Origin: an uncultured Clostridia bacterium
Lineage (GTDB): Bacteria; Bacillota; Clostridia; Christensenellales; Borkfalkiaceae
Direction of reading: 5' to 3'
NCBI GenBank assembly: GCA_944342055.1
Contig: CALVME010000063.1
Coordinates: 1 to 33,925 of the forward strand
DNA: 33,925 nt
Translations under genes and position numbers: made by a program
The notes under the pieces: model-generated
Database searches by the model: none
Told to the model about the DNA's origin: nothing
Seen by the model: only the letters and a program-made list of their open reading frames with translations
Part shown: positions 1 through 7,832 of the stretch, piece by piece
How positions within the stretch are numbered: the stretch's first letter is position 1
Layout: every line of letters begins with the position of its first letter

Positions 1-200
1 AAGGATAGACGGACAGAGAGTGCAGGAAGTAAAGATTATTTATAAGCTGGTAGGCGCGGTAAATATACCGCAGTAGCAAACATAAAATATCCTTGGGGAG
101 AAAAATCCCCAAGGATAATTAGCACAGTCGATTTGTATGAACTACTTTTTTTATCTCTTACTGTTGCACTTGATAGTATAATTCACCCGGATGAAAAAGA
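1..200. other. intergenic stretch, no gene seen
   Basis: No coding region with a ribosome site is visible here. The stretch is AT-rich and holds a small hairpin (GCGGTA at 56-61 with TACCGC at 66-71) and the longer hairpin listed separately. The segment around 165-185 faintly resembles the end of an insertion sequence, but no transposase remains. Confidence 0.5.
88..117. other. 12-bp perfect hairpin
   Basis: The arms TATCCTTGGGGA (88-99) and TCCCCAAGGATA (106-117) pair perfectly around the loop GAAAAA. There is no T-run on the + side. On the - strand the stem is followed by TTTTATG, so it could be a weak - strand terminator. It lies beyond the stronger terminator at 201-224, so its role is unclear. 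Confidence 0.6.
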
Positions 201-224
201 AAAAGACGGCGCATGCCGTCTTTT
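201..224 (-). terminator. rho-independent terminator after the 6S-like RNA
   Basis: The arms AAAAGACGGC (201-210) and GCCGTCTTTT (215-224) form a GC-rich stem with a four-base loop. On the - strand it is followed by a T-rich tract (TTTTTCTTTTT). It sits about 13 nt past the predicted 3' end of the 6S-like RNA and would end that transcript. It may also act on the + strand. Confidence 0.85.
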
Positions 225-236
225 GCGATCAAAGGT

Positions 237-413
237 GTATCCACCTGTGCCGCAGAACGAAAAAGTGTTAACCCGCTTTTGAGCAGGTGGGTATGCTGCG
301 AAGCTGCATCAGACTTTCCGTATCAATACAGACCTTGCATAGCAGCGTCGACCCGCATTCCCGTATGAATATTGTGGATTACGATTTCTCCGAACTCCGA
401 ACACCGCAGATAC
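237..413 (-). ncRNA. ssrS: 6S RNA candidate (RNA polymerase regulator)
   Basis: This is a non-coding - strand transcript of about 177 nt with its own consensus promoter (420-448) and terminator (201-224). The predicted ends pair: the 5' bases from 413 (GUAUCUGC-G-GUGUU) match the 3' bases at 251-237 (GGCAC-AG-GUGGAUAC) over about 13 pairs with wobbles and a small bulge. The 5' part contains GCGGUGUUCGG and the 3' part CUGCGGCAC, recalling the conserved UGUUCG and CUGCGGC elements of bacterial 6S RNA. Length, end pairing and isolated promoter all fit 6S. Known 6S RNAs mimic an open promoter and bind the housekeeping RNA polymerase holoenzyme. SRP RNA, RNase P RNA and tmRNA hallmarks are absent. 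The call rests on recall of the family consensus, not on a covariance search. Confidence 0.72.
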
Positions 414-419
414 AACTAT

Positions 420-448
420 ATTATAGCATAAGGTTTTGCAAAAAGCAA
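420..448 (-). promoter_or_regulatory. promoter of the 6S-like RNA
   Basis: Read on the - strand, the -35 is TTGCTT (443-448) and the -10 is TATAAT (420-425), with a 17-base spacer. The -35 box ends one base after the stop codon of the kinase-HD gene (449-451), so the RNA has an independent promoter packed against the upstream gene. The start is predicted near 413. Confidence 0.8.
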
Positions 449-1729
449 TCATACGAGGTAGAGTTTTTCGAGGTATTTTTTGCCGCTTTCGGTGCGGAAA
501 ACGCGCTCTTTGAAGAGTGCAAGGCTTTCGCGCGGGATCTCTTCGTCGCGTGCGTTTACGAGCATGTCAGCCTCCACGAGCATCTGCAATATCTTGTCGC
601 CGCCGATCTTGGAATAGGAGTGGTGCAGGGAGACGACGCGGCAGATGCGTTCGGTCGTCTCCTCGTCCGTCAGATCGCTCAGAAGGGCGCGTGCGACGGG
701 AGGTCCCTCTTTTTCCTGGTTTTTTCCGTTGGCGTTGCCGTACTTCTTTTCGCTTTCGGGAATGCCGATGTCGTGCAGGATGGCGCAGGCGGACAGAAGG
801 AAACTCTCTCTTTCGGACAGCTTTTCGCCCTCCGCGATGAGCTGTGCAAAGCCGAGCACTTTGAGCATATGATGAATGCGGCTCACGTCCGAACCGAAGT
901 AATCGATCGCCCGCGCGCGGATTTTTCGCAGCGTCTCTTTCCCCGACAGAAGTTCCAGAAGGTAGGGGATCGCCGCTTCGAATTCGATGCCGTAGCGCTT
1001 GTCCGCTTCAAGCGGGGTAAGGCTGACCGCGCGCGTCGAAAACCTGCCTGCGACAGATACGCAGTCGGACACGGGGAGCCCGCGCGCGATGCAGGCGGTG
1101 AATGCGGAGGCGAAGGCGTCGCCCGTGCCGTGGTATATTCCGGGCGCCAGGGGCAGAGACAGCACGCCGCCGGGATAGAAGGTGCGCGTCTCGCTCTCCG
1201 TGTCTGCGCTGGTGACGATCGGGGAGGGGCAGAGCTTTTTAAGTTCTTCCAGCAGCCTTTCGGGTGGGGCGCCGTAGGGCAGAGCGGTGAGATAGCTCGC
1301 CTCGGTGACGTTCGGCAGAATATGGTCCGCCTCTTTGCACAGTTCGCGCATGGCGTCGACGAAGCTCTCGTCGAAGTTGGTATACAGCTTCCCGTGATCG
1401 CCGAGAACGGGATCTACGACGAACTTGCCGTTCGGCTTGAGAAAGTCGCGCCTGATGGCTTTGACGAGCTCGACCTGGCGCTTGCTGCCGAGATAGCCGC
1501 TGTAAATGACGTCGTAGGAGATCGAAAGCGTCTTCCAGTGTGCGGTGATCTTGGGTATCTCGTCCGTCAGATCGAGAAAGGTGAATCCTTCGAATCCGCC
1601 CGTGTGAGTGGAAAGCACGGCGGTGGGTAGCAGGTCGCATACGCAGCCGCAGGCGGAAAGCACCGGTACGGCGATGCCGAGAGAGCATCTCCCTACGCAG
1701 GAAATATCGTTGATCGCGAGCACTCGCAT
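449..1729 (-). CDS. PdxY-type pyridoxal/pyridoxamine kinase fused to an HD domain
   Basis: The protein has 426 residues in two parts. Residues 1 to about 262 are a ribokinase-fold kinase of the PdxY/PdxK type: it opens MRVLAINDISCVGRCSL, has THTGGF at 41-46, VVDPVLGDHG at 104-113, and the GTGD motif at 201-204 with catalytic Asp204. Such kinases phosphorylate pyridoxal or pyridoxamine in vitamin B6 salvage. Residues about 265-426 form an HD metal-dependent phosphohydrolase domain: His286/287, His319-Asp320 (ILHDIGIP), His369/370 and Asp388 (EADMLVN). PdxY kinases are normally about 280-290 residues, so the second domain is an addition. I chose ATG 1729 because GAGG lies 7 bases upstream; a GTG at 1735 overlaps that ribosome site. 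The HD substrate is unknown. The kinase subtype is inferred from motifs; thiamine- or hydroxymethylpyrimidine-type relatives are less likely. Confidence 0.85.
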   Translation of the reverse strand: MRVLAINDISCVGRCSLGIAVPVLSACGCVCDLLPTAVLSTHTGGFEGFTFLDLTDEIPKITAHWKTLSISYDVIYSGYLGSKRQVELVKAIRRDFLKPNGKFVVDPVLGDHGKLYTNFDESFVDAMRELCKEADHILPNVTEASYLTALPYGAPPERLLEELKKLCPSPIVTSADTESETRTFYPGGVLSLPLAPGIYHGTGDAFASAFTACIARGLPVSDCVSVAGRFSTRAVSLTPLEADKRYGIEFEAAIPYLLELLSGKETLRKIRARAIDYFGSDVSRIHHMLKVLGFAQLIAEGEKLSERESFLLSACAILHDIGIPESEKKYGNANGKNQEKEGPPVARALLSDLTDEETTERICRVVSLHHSYSKIGGDKILQMLVEADMLVNARDEEIPRESLALFKERVFRTESGKKYLEKLYLV

Positions 1730-1759
1730 AGTCACACCTCAAAAAATTATCTGTAAAAC

Positions 1760-1788
1760 ATTATAATTTTGTTGATTTTTTTTGTCAA
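1760..1788 (-). promoter_or_regulatory. promoter of the kinase-HD gene
   Basis: On the - strand TTGACA (1783-1788) and TATAAT (1760-1765) are separated by exactly 17 bases, a full sigma-A consensus. Transcription should start near 1753, giving a leader of about 25 nt. The promoter overlaps the divergent aspS promoter. Confidence 0.85.
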
Positions 1789-1800
1789 ACAGATTAGAAT
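1772..1800 (+). promoter_or_regulatory. promoter of aspS
   Basis: TTGATT (1772-1777) and TAGAAT (1795-1800) have a 17-base spacer. The start near 1807 lies just past the upstream TTG at 1806, supporting ATG 1830 as the real aspS start. The -35 box lies inside the spacer of the divergent promoter. Confidence 0.65.
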
Positions 1801-1829
1801 GATAGTTGAATACGCAAGAGAGGTTTTTT

Positions 1830-3158
1830 ATGCAAATCACCGGTGAACCCAAACAGAGAGAGTTGACGAGCGGCGAGTTCGGCGCTTACGTCGATCAGGA
1901 AATAACCATTCACGGAGCGATCCATTCCATCCGCATGATGTCGGATTTTGCGTTCGTGATCATCCGCACGGCGAGAGAGACGGTACAGTGCGTCTATGCG
2001 GAGTCCTTCTCCGACTATCGCCTGGCGCAGAACGTGGTGGAAAACGCATCCGTCAAGGTGACGGGGCTCGTCGTCGCGGGCGCAGACAAGGAAGGCAACG
2101 TCCGCTATGAATTGCAGATCCATAACATCGAGGTGCTCTCCGTCCCCGCGGAGCTGCCTCCCGTCGTCATCAACAAAAAGCAGATGCAGTGCGATCTGAA
2201 TACGAAGATCGATTATCGCGCCGTGACGCTTCGCAACCCCAAGGAGCGCGCGATCTTCAAGATTCAGGAGGGCATCCAGCGCGGTTTCCGCGAGTATCTG
2301 ACGAAGCAGGGATTCACCGAAGTGCATACGCCTAAGATCAACTTCGCGGGCGCAGAGGGCGGAACCAACGTGTTCAGCCTCGATTATTTCGGCAAGAAGG
2401 TATTCCTGGCGCAGTCGCCTCAGCTCTACAAGCAGATGCTCGTCCCCGTTTACGAGCGCGTGTTCGAGATCGCTCCCGTGTTCCGCGCGGAGCATCACGA
2501 TACCTCGAGGCACCTCAACGAGTACATCTCTATGGATTTCGAGATGGGATTTATCGACAGCTTTGCCGACATCATGAACATGGAGACGGGCGTGCTCAAA
2601 TACATCATGGAGCTTTTGAAGACGGAGTACAGAGAGGAAGTCGATCTTCTTAAAGCGGAGATTCCCGAGATCACGACCATTCCCTGCATCAAATTCGCGG
2701 ACGCGAAGGAAATGTGCGTCAGAAAGCTCAAGCACATCACGGACATGAAGGATTTCGAACCGGAAGAGGAAGCTTTTCTCGGCAAGTGGGCAAAGCAGCA
2801 ATATAACTCCGATTTCCTGTTCGTCACGCACTATAAGAGCATCAAGCGTCCCTTCTATACGATGGACGATCCCGAAAATCCGGAGGAGACGCTCTCCTTC
2901 GACCTTCTCTTCCGCGGCATAGAGATCACGTCCGGCGGACAGAGAATACACGATTATCAAATGCAGGTGGAAAAGATGAGAAAGCTGGGCATGGATCCCG
3001 ACCAGTTTGAAACGTATCTCATGCTGCACAAATACGGAGCGCCTCCCCATGGCGGTCTCGGGCTCGGTCTGGAGCGTCTGACCATGCACCTTCTCGGTTT
3101 CAAGAACGTGCGCGAGGCGTCCATGTTCCCCCGCGACATCAACAGAGTGACGCCGTAA
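1830..3158 (+). CDS. aspS: aspartyl-tRNA synthetase, archaeal type (likely non-discriminating)
   Basis: This 442-residue class II synthetase charges tRNA with aspartate in the cytoplasm. It has an N-terminal OB-fold anticodon-binding domain (about 15-110), motif 2 around FEIAPVFRAEHHDTSRHLNE, and motif 3 near the C-terminus (GLGLGLERLTMHLLGF). It lacks the large GAD insertion of ordinary bacterial AspRS (about 590 residues), so it belongs to the shorter archaeal-type group. Bacterial members often also mischarge tRNA-Asn, which is then amidated by GatCAB; whether this one does cannot be read here. The ATG at 1830 has AGAGAGG six bases upstream. The stop is directly followed by the ATG of the acyltransferase gene, so the two are probably co-transcribed. 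Confidence 0.93.
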   Translation: MQITGEPKQRELTSGEFGAYVDQEITIHGAIHSIRMMSDFAFVIIRTARETVQCVYAESFSDYRLAQNVVENASVKVTGLVVAGADKEGNVRYELQIHNIEVLSVPAELPPVVINKKQMQCDLNTKIDYRAVTLRNPKERAIFKIQEGIQRGFREYLTKQGFTEVHTPKINFAGAEGGTNVFSLDYFGKKVFLAQSPQLYKQMLVPVYERVFEIAPVFRAEHHDTSRHLNEYISMDFEMGFIDSFADIMNMETGVLKYIMELLKTEYREEVDLLKAEIPEITTIPCIKFADAKEMCVRKLKHITDMKDFEPEEEAFLGKWAKQQYNSDFLFVTHYKSIKRPFYTMDDPENPEETLSFDLLFRGIEITSGGQRIHDYQMQVEKMRKLGMDPDQFETYLMLHKYGAPPHGGLGLGLERLTMHLLGFKNVREASMFPRDINRVTP

Positions 3159-4298
3159 ATGCCTCAAAAGAAGACTCGGGATTCCTCATTCGAACTGTTA
3201 AGGATCGTCTGCGCCTTTCTGATCATCTTTTCTCATTGGTCCGACTACAGCGGATTCATGTTCGATATCGATGATTTCGGGCTTTCCAGGCTGATGACGG
3301 AATTTATGCGCTACGGCGGCAAGATCTCCTGCAACTGTTTTGTGCTGATTTCCGGCTACTTTCTGGTCTCTTCGAAATTTTCGTTCTCCAAGGCGCTTCG
3401 ACTTTGGTTCGAGACATTTTTCTATTCTGTTTCCATCTATATTTTCGGCGTCGTATTCGGCATGACGGAGTTTTCCGCCACGGCGCTGATCCGCCATTGC
3501 CTGCCCCTGATGACGGAGCAGTATTGGTTCATCCGCGCCTATTTTGTGCTGTATCTGCTCGTCCCGCCGCTCAACGCCATGATCCGTGCGATGGGCAGCA
3601 GAGTGCACAAGTATGCCATTGTCGCGCTTTTCGTGCCGCTCTGCGTCGTCGGAACGCTGGTGTATCTCCCGTTTTTCGAGAACATGAATCCGTGGTTTTC
3701 CGACGAGCTCTGGTTTATCGAGCTGTATCTGATCGCGGCGTATGTGAAGCTGTACCCTTCGGCGTTTACGGAGAGCAGAAAACTGCATTTTGCGCTCAGC
3801 GCGGCGATCACGCTGTTTATTTGGGCAAGTTTCCTGATCATGGACCCGATCTGCGCCTGGTACAATCCCGGAAGACCTGAGGAAGAGGGTCTTTATGCGT
3901 ATTTCCTTTCGTCGCAATTTACGATCACGGGCTTTCTGTGTGCGTTTTTCTATTTCCTGGCGTTCAAGAATATGCGTTTGCCGTCCCTTCCCGTTGTCGA
4001 TTATGTGGCGACGACGGTGTTCGGCGTGTATCTCATCCACACGCACCCGCTTTTGCTGAAGCGGATGTGGCAGGGCGTATTCTCGACCGTCAAGTATTTC
4101 GGGACGTTCTGGTTCGTCCCCGCGAGCGTCGGGGTGTGCCTCGCAACGTTCGTCATCTGCGGCGTGATCGACAAGATACGATACTATTTGCTGGAACGTC
4201 CGCTCTTCCGTCTGCTGGATCCCGCATTGCAGAAATTGCAGGAAAAAGTGTTCCCTTCTGAGGAAAAGAAGGAAAATCTTTTACAAATTATGCATTGA
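3159..4298 (+). CDS. acyltransferase 3 family membrane protein
   Basis: This 379-residue protein is largely hydrophobic, with about ten predicted membrane segments. It opens with the family signature, an Arg followed by a helix ending in FSHW (SSFELLRIVCAFLIIFSHW), and has a second conserved patch, CFVLISGYFLV. Family members move acetyl or other acyl groups onto envelope sugars such as peptidoglycan, teichoic acid or exopolysaccharide; the acceptor is unknown. The catalytic His expected in the first helix region is present (FSHW). The ATG abuts the aspS stop (TAAATG) and has no strong ribosome site, so translation is probably coupled to aspS. No terminator separates it from the following ileS leader, which has its own promoter. 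Confidence 0.85.
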   Translation: MPQKKTRDSSFELLRIVCAFLIIFSHWSDYSGFMFDIDDFGLSRLMTEFMRYGGKISCNCFVLISGYFLVSSKFSFSKALRLWFETFFYSVSIYIFGVVFGMTEFSATALIRHCLPLMTEQYWFIRAYFVLYLLVPPLNAMIRAMGSRVHKYAIVALFVPLCVVGTLVYLPFFENMNPWFSDELWFIELYLIAAYVKLYPSAFTESRKLHFALSAAITLFIWASFLIMDPICAWYNPGRPEEEGLYAYFLSSQFTITGFLCAFFYFLAFKNMRLPSLPVVDYVATTVFGVYLIHTHPLLLKRMWQGVFSTVKYFGTFWFVPASVGVCLATFVICGVIDKIRYYLLERPLFRLLDPALQKLQEKVFPSEEKKENLLQIMH

Positions 4299-4312
4299 GT
4301 TCATCGTTTTGC

Positions 4313-4341
4313 TTTACTTTTTCGGCAAAACGGTATATAAT
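4313..4341 (+). promoter_or_regulatory. promoter of the ileS T-box leader
   Basis: TTTACT (4313-4318) and TATAAT (4336-4341) have a 17-base spacer. Transcription should start near 4348, just before the first T-box stem. Confidence 0.7.
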
Positions 4342-4347
4342 CGATGC

Positions 4348-4573
4348 AATGAATATAGGCAGTGAGAAGGACAACGCTCTTTCTTTCCATCCGCGCAGAG
4401 AGCTCCCGGTCGGTGTAAGGGAGCGGGAAAAGGAGAGAGATATCGCCTTTGAGCCGACGGAGCGAACAGAGTAGTTTCGTCCGGGGACGCAGCCCGTTAT
4501 CCCATGCGGCAAATGGTAGTTTGTTTTGGTGGTTTTGAACCCGTGTGTTTTTTTCCAAAGCGCACGGGTTTTT
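4348..4573 (+). promoter_or_regulatory. T-box riboswitch controlling ileS, isoleucine-specific
   Basis: This leader of about 226 nt before ileS shows T-box hallmarks in order: a stem I opening with GTGAGAAGGACAACGC, CAGAGTAG at 4467-4474, CCCGTTATC at 4493-4501, a TGGT tetrad at 4530-4533, and a terminator at 4538-4573. A plausible specifier codon is ATC (Ile) at 4442-4444, matching the downstream gene. In known T-boxes, uncharged tRNA pairs with the specifier and with UGGN to favour an antiterminator. Here TGGT is followed by TTTGAACC rather than directly by ACC, so the antiterminator is atypical. The specifier was chosen by position and context, not by folding. Confidence 0.85.
4538..4573 (+). 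terminator. conditional terminator of the T-box leader
   Basis: AACCCGTGTG (4538-4547) pairs with CGCACGGGTT (4561-4570) with one G-U wobble, followed by TTT. The 5' arm overlaps bases expected to form the antiterminator, as in other T-box leaders. Confidence 0.85.
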
Positions 4574-4592
4574 CATCTTTTTGGAGGTTATT

Positions 4593-7500
4593 ATGTATAA
4601 GAAGGTAGATACGTCTCTGGATTTCGTGGGAAGGGAAAAGGAGATCATCGATTTCTGGAACGAGAACGACGTATTCGGCAAGAGCATCGCAAAGAACGAA
4701 GGGGGCGAGGAATTCTCGTTTTACGACGGGCCTCCCACGGCGAACGGCAAGCCCCACATCGGTCACATTCTGACCCGCGTCATGAAGGACATCATTCCCC
4801 GCTATCAGACGATGAAGGGGAAGCATGTTCTGAGAAAGGCGGGCTGGGATACGCACGGCTTGCCCGTCGAGCTGGAAGTGGAAAAATCGCTCGGCATGGA
4901 CGGCAAGCAGGACATCGAAAAGTACGGCATCGAGCCTTTCATTCAGCAGTGCAAGCAGTCCGTCTGGAAATACACCGACGAGTGGAAAAAAATGTCCGAC
5001 CGCGTCGGCTATTGGGTGGACATGGACAACCCCTACGTCACCTATCACGACGATTACATCGAGTCCGAGTGGTGGGCGCTCAAGGAGATCGACAAAAAGG
5101 GATTGCTGTATAAGGGACACAAGATCGTGCCGTATTGCCCGCGCTGCGGCACCGCGCTCTCCTCGCACGAGGTGGCGCAGGGGTATAAGCTCGTCAAGGA
5201 GACCTCCTGCGTCGCGCGCTTCAAAGTGTGCGGCAAAGAAAACACCTACATTCTCGCCTGGACGACGACGCCCTGGACGCTGCCTTCCAACGTGGCGCTC
5301 TGCATGAACCCCGACGAGACGTACGTTCAGCTGACGGACGGCGAGGCGAATTATATCATGGCGGAGGCGCTCGTCCCCGCATTCTTCGAGCAGCCGCAGA
5401 TCCTGGAGCGCAAAAAAGGCATCGAATACGAAGGCACGAAATACGAGCCGCTCTTCGACTATGCCGCTTCCACGCTGGAAGCGCAGAAAAACGAGTGGAA
5501 GCGCGTCTATGAAGTCGTGTGCGACACCTACGTCACGCTGACGGACGGCACGGGCGTCGTACACATCGCGCCCGCCTTCGGCGCGGACGACTACAACGTG
5601 GGGCGCAGGTATTCCCTTCCCGTCGTTTCCATGGTGAACGAACAGGGTAAGTTTGACGCGCGCTGTCCCGAGCTGGACGGGCTCTTCATCAAGAAGGCGG
5701 ATCCCGTCGTGCTCGATCTGCTCAAACAGAGCGGAAAACTCTTCCGCGCCATTCCCTTCGAACACGACTATCCGCACTGCTGGCGATGCGACACGCCGCT
5801 CATGTACTATGCGCGCTCTTCCTGGTTCATCAAAGTCACGGCGGTCAAAGACCGCCTGATCGCGGCGAACCGCTCCGTCAACTGGATGCCCGAGACGATC
5901 AAAGAGGGCAGAATGGGCAATTTCCTGGAAAACGTCATCGACTGGGGTCTCTCCCGCGACCGTTACTGGGGTACTCCGCTCCCCGTATGGGTATGTCCCG
6001 ATTGCGGCAAAATTCACGTCGTCGGCTCGAAGGCGGAACTCAAGGAGCTCTGCGGCATCGAGGGGGACATCGAACTGCACAGGCCTTATCTCGACGAACT
6101 CACCATGCCCTGCGAGTGCGGAGGCAGGATGAAGCGCACGCCGGAAGTCATCGACTGCTGGTTCGATTCCGGCTCCATGCCGTTCGCGCAGTATCACTAT
6201 CCGTTTGAAAACAAAGCGCTCTTCGACGAGACGTTCCCTGCGGATTTCATCTCCGAGGCGGTCGATCAGACGCGCGGCTGGTTCTATACGCTGCTCGTCA
6301 TCTCTACCATTCTCTTCGATCGCGCGCCCTTCAAAAACTGCATCGTGCTCGGACACGTCAACGACAAGAACGGCATCAAGATGAGCAAGCACAAGGGCAA
6401 CGTGGTCGACCCCTGGTCGGTGCTCGACAAGCAGGGGGCGGACGCCGTCCGCTGGTATTTCTACACCGCCTCCGCGCCCTGGCTTCCTTCCCGCTTCTCG
6501 GGAGAGAACGTCTCCGAGGGACAGAGAAAGTTCCAAGGCACGCTTTGGAACACCTATGCGTTCTTTACGCTGTACGCGGACATCGATCGCTACGACCCGT
6601 CTCAGTATTCCCTTGCGGACTGCAAGCTGACGCTCATGGATCGCTGGATCCTCTCCAAGCTCAACACGCTCGTAAAGCTCGTGGACGAACATCTCGCCGT
6701 CTACGAGATCACGGAAAGCTCCCGTGCGATCGCGGAATTCTCCGACATCCTCTCCAACTGGTACGTCAGAAGGGGACGCGACCGCTACTGGGGCCCCGAA
6801 ATGACGGAGGACAAGAAAGCCGCATACACGACGCTTTATACCGTCCTCGTCACCCTCGCGAAGGTGATCGCGCCCTATACGCCCTTCATGGCGGAGATGA
6901 TCTATCAGAATCTGGTCGTGCCTTTCTTTCAAAACGATCCGATCTCCGTACACCTGTGCTCGTTCCCCGCGTCTGACGCATCCCGCATCGACCCCGCGCT
7001 GGAGCGCGGCATGGACGGCGTGCTCGACATCGTCGTCGCGGGGCGCGCGGCGCGCAATGCGGGCGCGGTCAAGAACCGTCAGCCGCTGTCCGAGCTGTAC
7101 GTCGTGACCGACCGGGAGCTTGATCTGTCCGACGAGCTTAAGAATATCGTCTGCGAGGAGCTCAACGTCAAGGCGTTCCGCGAAGGGAACGATGCCGCCG
7201 AGTTTGTGCATTATGTGCTCAAACCGCAGCTCAAGACGCTCGGCAAGAAGTACGGCAAGACGGTCAACGCGATCCGCAACTATCTCGCGGAGTGCGACAC
7301 GAAGGCGGTCGTGGACGCCGTTGCGGAAGGCGGCGTCTTCGAGACGGAGCTGGACGGTCAGAAGGTATTTTTGAGCGAGGAGGATCTTCTCATCTCGACG
7401 GAGAGCAAGGCAGGCTTTGTCTCTGCGGAGAATGCGGGCATCACCGTGGCGCTCAATACCGCTTTGACCGAAGAGCTGATCGCCGAAGGCATCGAGAGAG

Positions 7501-7730
7501 AGCTCGTTTCCAAGATTCAGACGATGAGAAAGGAGGCGGGCTTCGATTTGACCGACCGCATCGCCGTCGGATACGTCTGCGAAGGCAAGGCGAAGGAGGT
7601 TCTCTCCTCCGGGGCGTTTGCCGCCGACGTGCTCGCGGTATCCGTGACGGAAGGCATCGAGGAAGGCAGTTACGTCAAAGAGTGGGATATCAACGGCGAG
7701 AAAGCGACGCTTGCCGTCATCAGGCGCTGA
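4593..7730 (+). CDS. ileS: isoleucyl-tRNA synthetase, type 2-like
   Basis: This 1045-residue class I synthetase charges tRNA-Ile. It has HIGH at residues 55-58 (NGKPHIGHIL), the GWDTHGLPVE stretch, a CP1 editing domain with AWTTTPWTLPSN, and KMSKH at 596-600 (IKMSKHKGN). Length, GLPVE in place of GLPIE, and KMSKH fit the eukaryote-like type 2 IleRS rather than the common bacterial type 1. Some characterised type 2 enzymes tolerate pseudomonic acid (mupirocin), but resistance here is only possible. ATG 4593 has GGAGG five bases upstream and lies just past the T-box terminator, so longer starts upstream would fall inside the leader. It is a single-gene unit closed by a terminator at 7747-7782. 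Confidence 0.95.
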   Translation: MYKKVDTSLDFVGREKEIIDFWNENDVFGKSIAKNEGGEEFSFYDGPPTANGKPHIGHILTRVMKDIIPRYQTMKGKHVLRKAGWDTHGLPVELEVEKSLGMDGKQDIEKYGIEPFIQQCKQSVWKYTDEWKKMSDRVGYWVDMDNPYVTYHDDYIESEWWALKEIDKKGLLYKGHKIVPYCPRCGTALSSHEVAQGYKLVKETSCVARFKVCGKENTYILAWTTTPWTLPSNVALCMNPDETYVQLTDGEANYIMAEALVPAFFEQPQILERKKGIEYEGTKYEPLFDYAASTLEAQKNEWKRVYEVVCDTYVTLTDGTGVVHIAPAFGADDYNVGRRYSLPVVSMVNEQGKFDARCPELDGLFIKKADPVVLDLLKQSGKLFRAIPFEHDYPHCWRCDTPLMYYARSSWFIKVTAVKDRLIAANRSVNWMPETIKEGRMGNFLENVIDWGLSRDRYWGTPLPVWVCPDCGKIHVVGSKAELKELCGIEGDIELHRPYLDELTMPCECGGRMKRTPEVIDCWFDSGSMPFAQYHYPFENKALFDETFPADFISEAVDQTRGWFYTLLVISTILFDRAPFKNCIVLGHVNDKNGIKMSKHKGNVVDPWSVLDKQGADAVRWYFYTASAPWLPSRFSGENVSEGQRKFQGTLWNTYAFFTLYADIDRYDPSQYSLADCKLTLMDRWILSKLNTLVKLVDEHLAVYEITESSRAIAEFSDILSNWYVRRGRDRYWGPEMTEDKKAAYTTLYTVLVTLAKVIAPYTPFMAEMIYQNLVVPFFQNDPISVHLCSFPASDASRIDPALERGMDGVLDIVVAGRAARNAGAVKNRQPLSELYVVTDRELDLSDELKNIVCEELNVKAFREGNDAAEFVHYVLKPQLKTLGKKYGKTVNAIRNYLAECDTKAVVDAVAEGGVFETELDGQKVFLSEEDLLISTESKAGFVSAENAGITVALNTALTEELIAEGIERELVSKIQTMRKEAGFDLTDRIAVGYVCEGKAKEVLSSGAFAADVLAVSVTEGIEEGSYVKEWDINGEKATLAVIRR

Positions 7731-7746
7731 GCCGCAACTGAACTTG

Positions 7747-7782
7747 AAAGCCGAAGGTTTCGTAAGAGCCCTTCGGCTTTTT
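7747..7782 (+). terminator. rho-independent terminator of ileS
   Basis: AAAGCCGAAGG (7747-7757) pairs perfectly with CCTTCGGCTTT (7770-7780), and the T-run extends to 7782. It ends the ileS transcript 15 bases before the next -35 box. Confidence 0.92.
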
Positions 7783-7796
7783 GTCAGTCATAAATA

Positions 7797-7825
7797 TTGA
7801 CATCGCAAGGAAAAAATGTTATACT
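7797..7825 (+). promoter_or_regulatory. promoter of the CotH-like pair
   Basis: TTGACA (7797-7802) and TATACT (7820-7825) have a 17-base spacer. Only seven bases separate the -10 box from ATG 7833, so the mRNA should have almost no leader. Confidence 0.85.
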
Positions 7826-7832
7826 GAAGCAT

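Noticed and set aside
130..190. Possible end of an IS30-like element
   Set aside because: A phrase near 165-185 is vaguely similar to remembered IS ends, but no transposase, inverted partner or target duplication is visible.
287..1630. Long + strand ORF (447 codons)
   Set aside because: It is the mirror of the kinase-HD gene, its translation is compositionally odd (rich in Arg, Ala, Gly, Asp), and it also overlaps the 6S-like RNA. The - strand frame has clear domains and a ribosome site.
4497..7211. Long - strand ORF opposite ileS (904 codons)
   Set aside because: It is an antisense shadow caused by high GC at third positions. No ribosome site or domain is seen, whereas the + strand frame is a complete IleRS.
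7797..7832. TTG start giving twelve extra residues to the first CotH-like protein
   Set aside because: The TTG is the first part of the TTGACA -35 box, so it lies upstream of the transcript.
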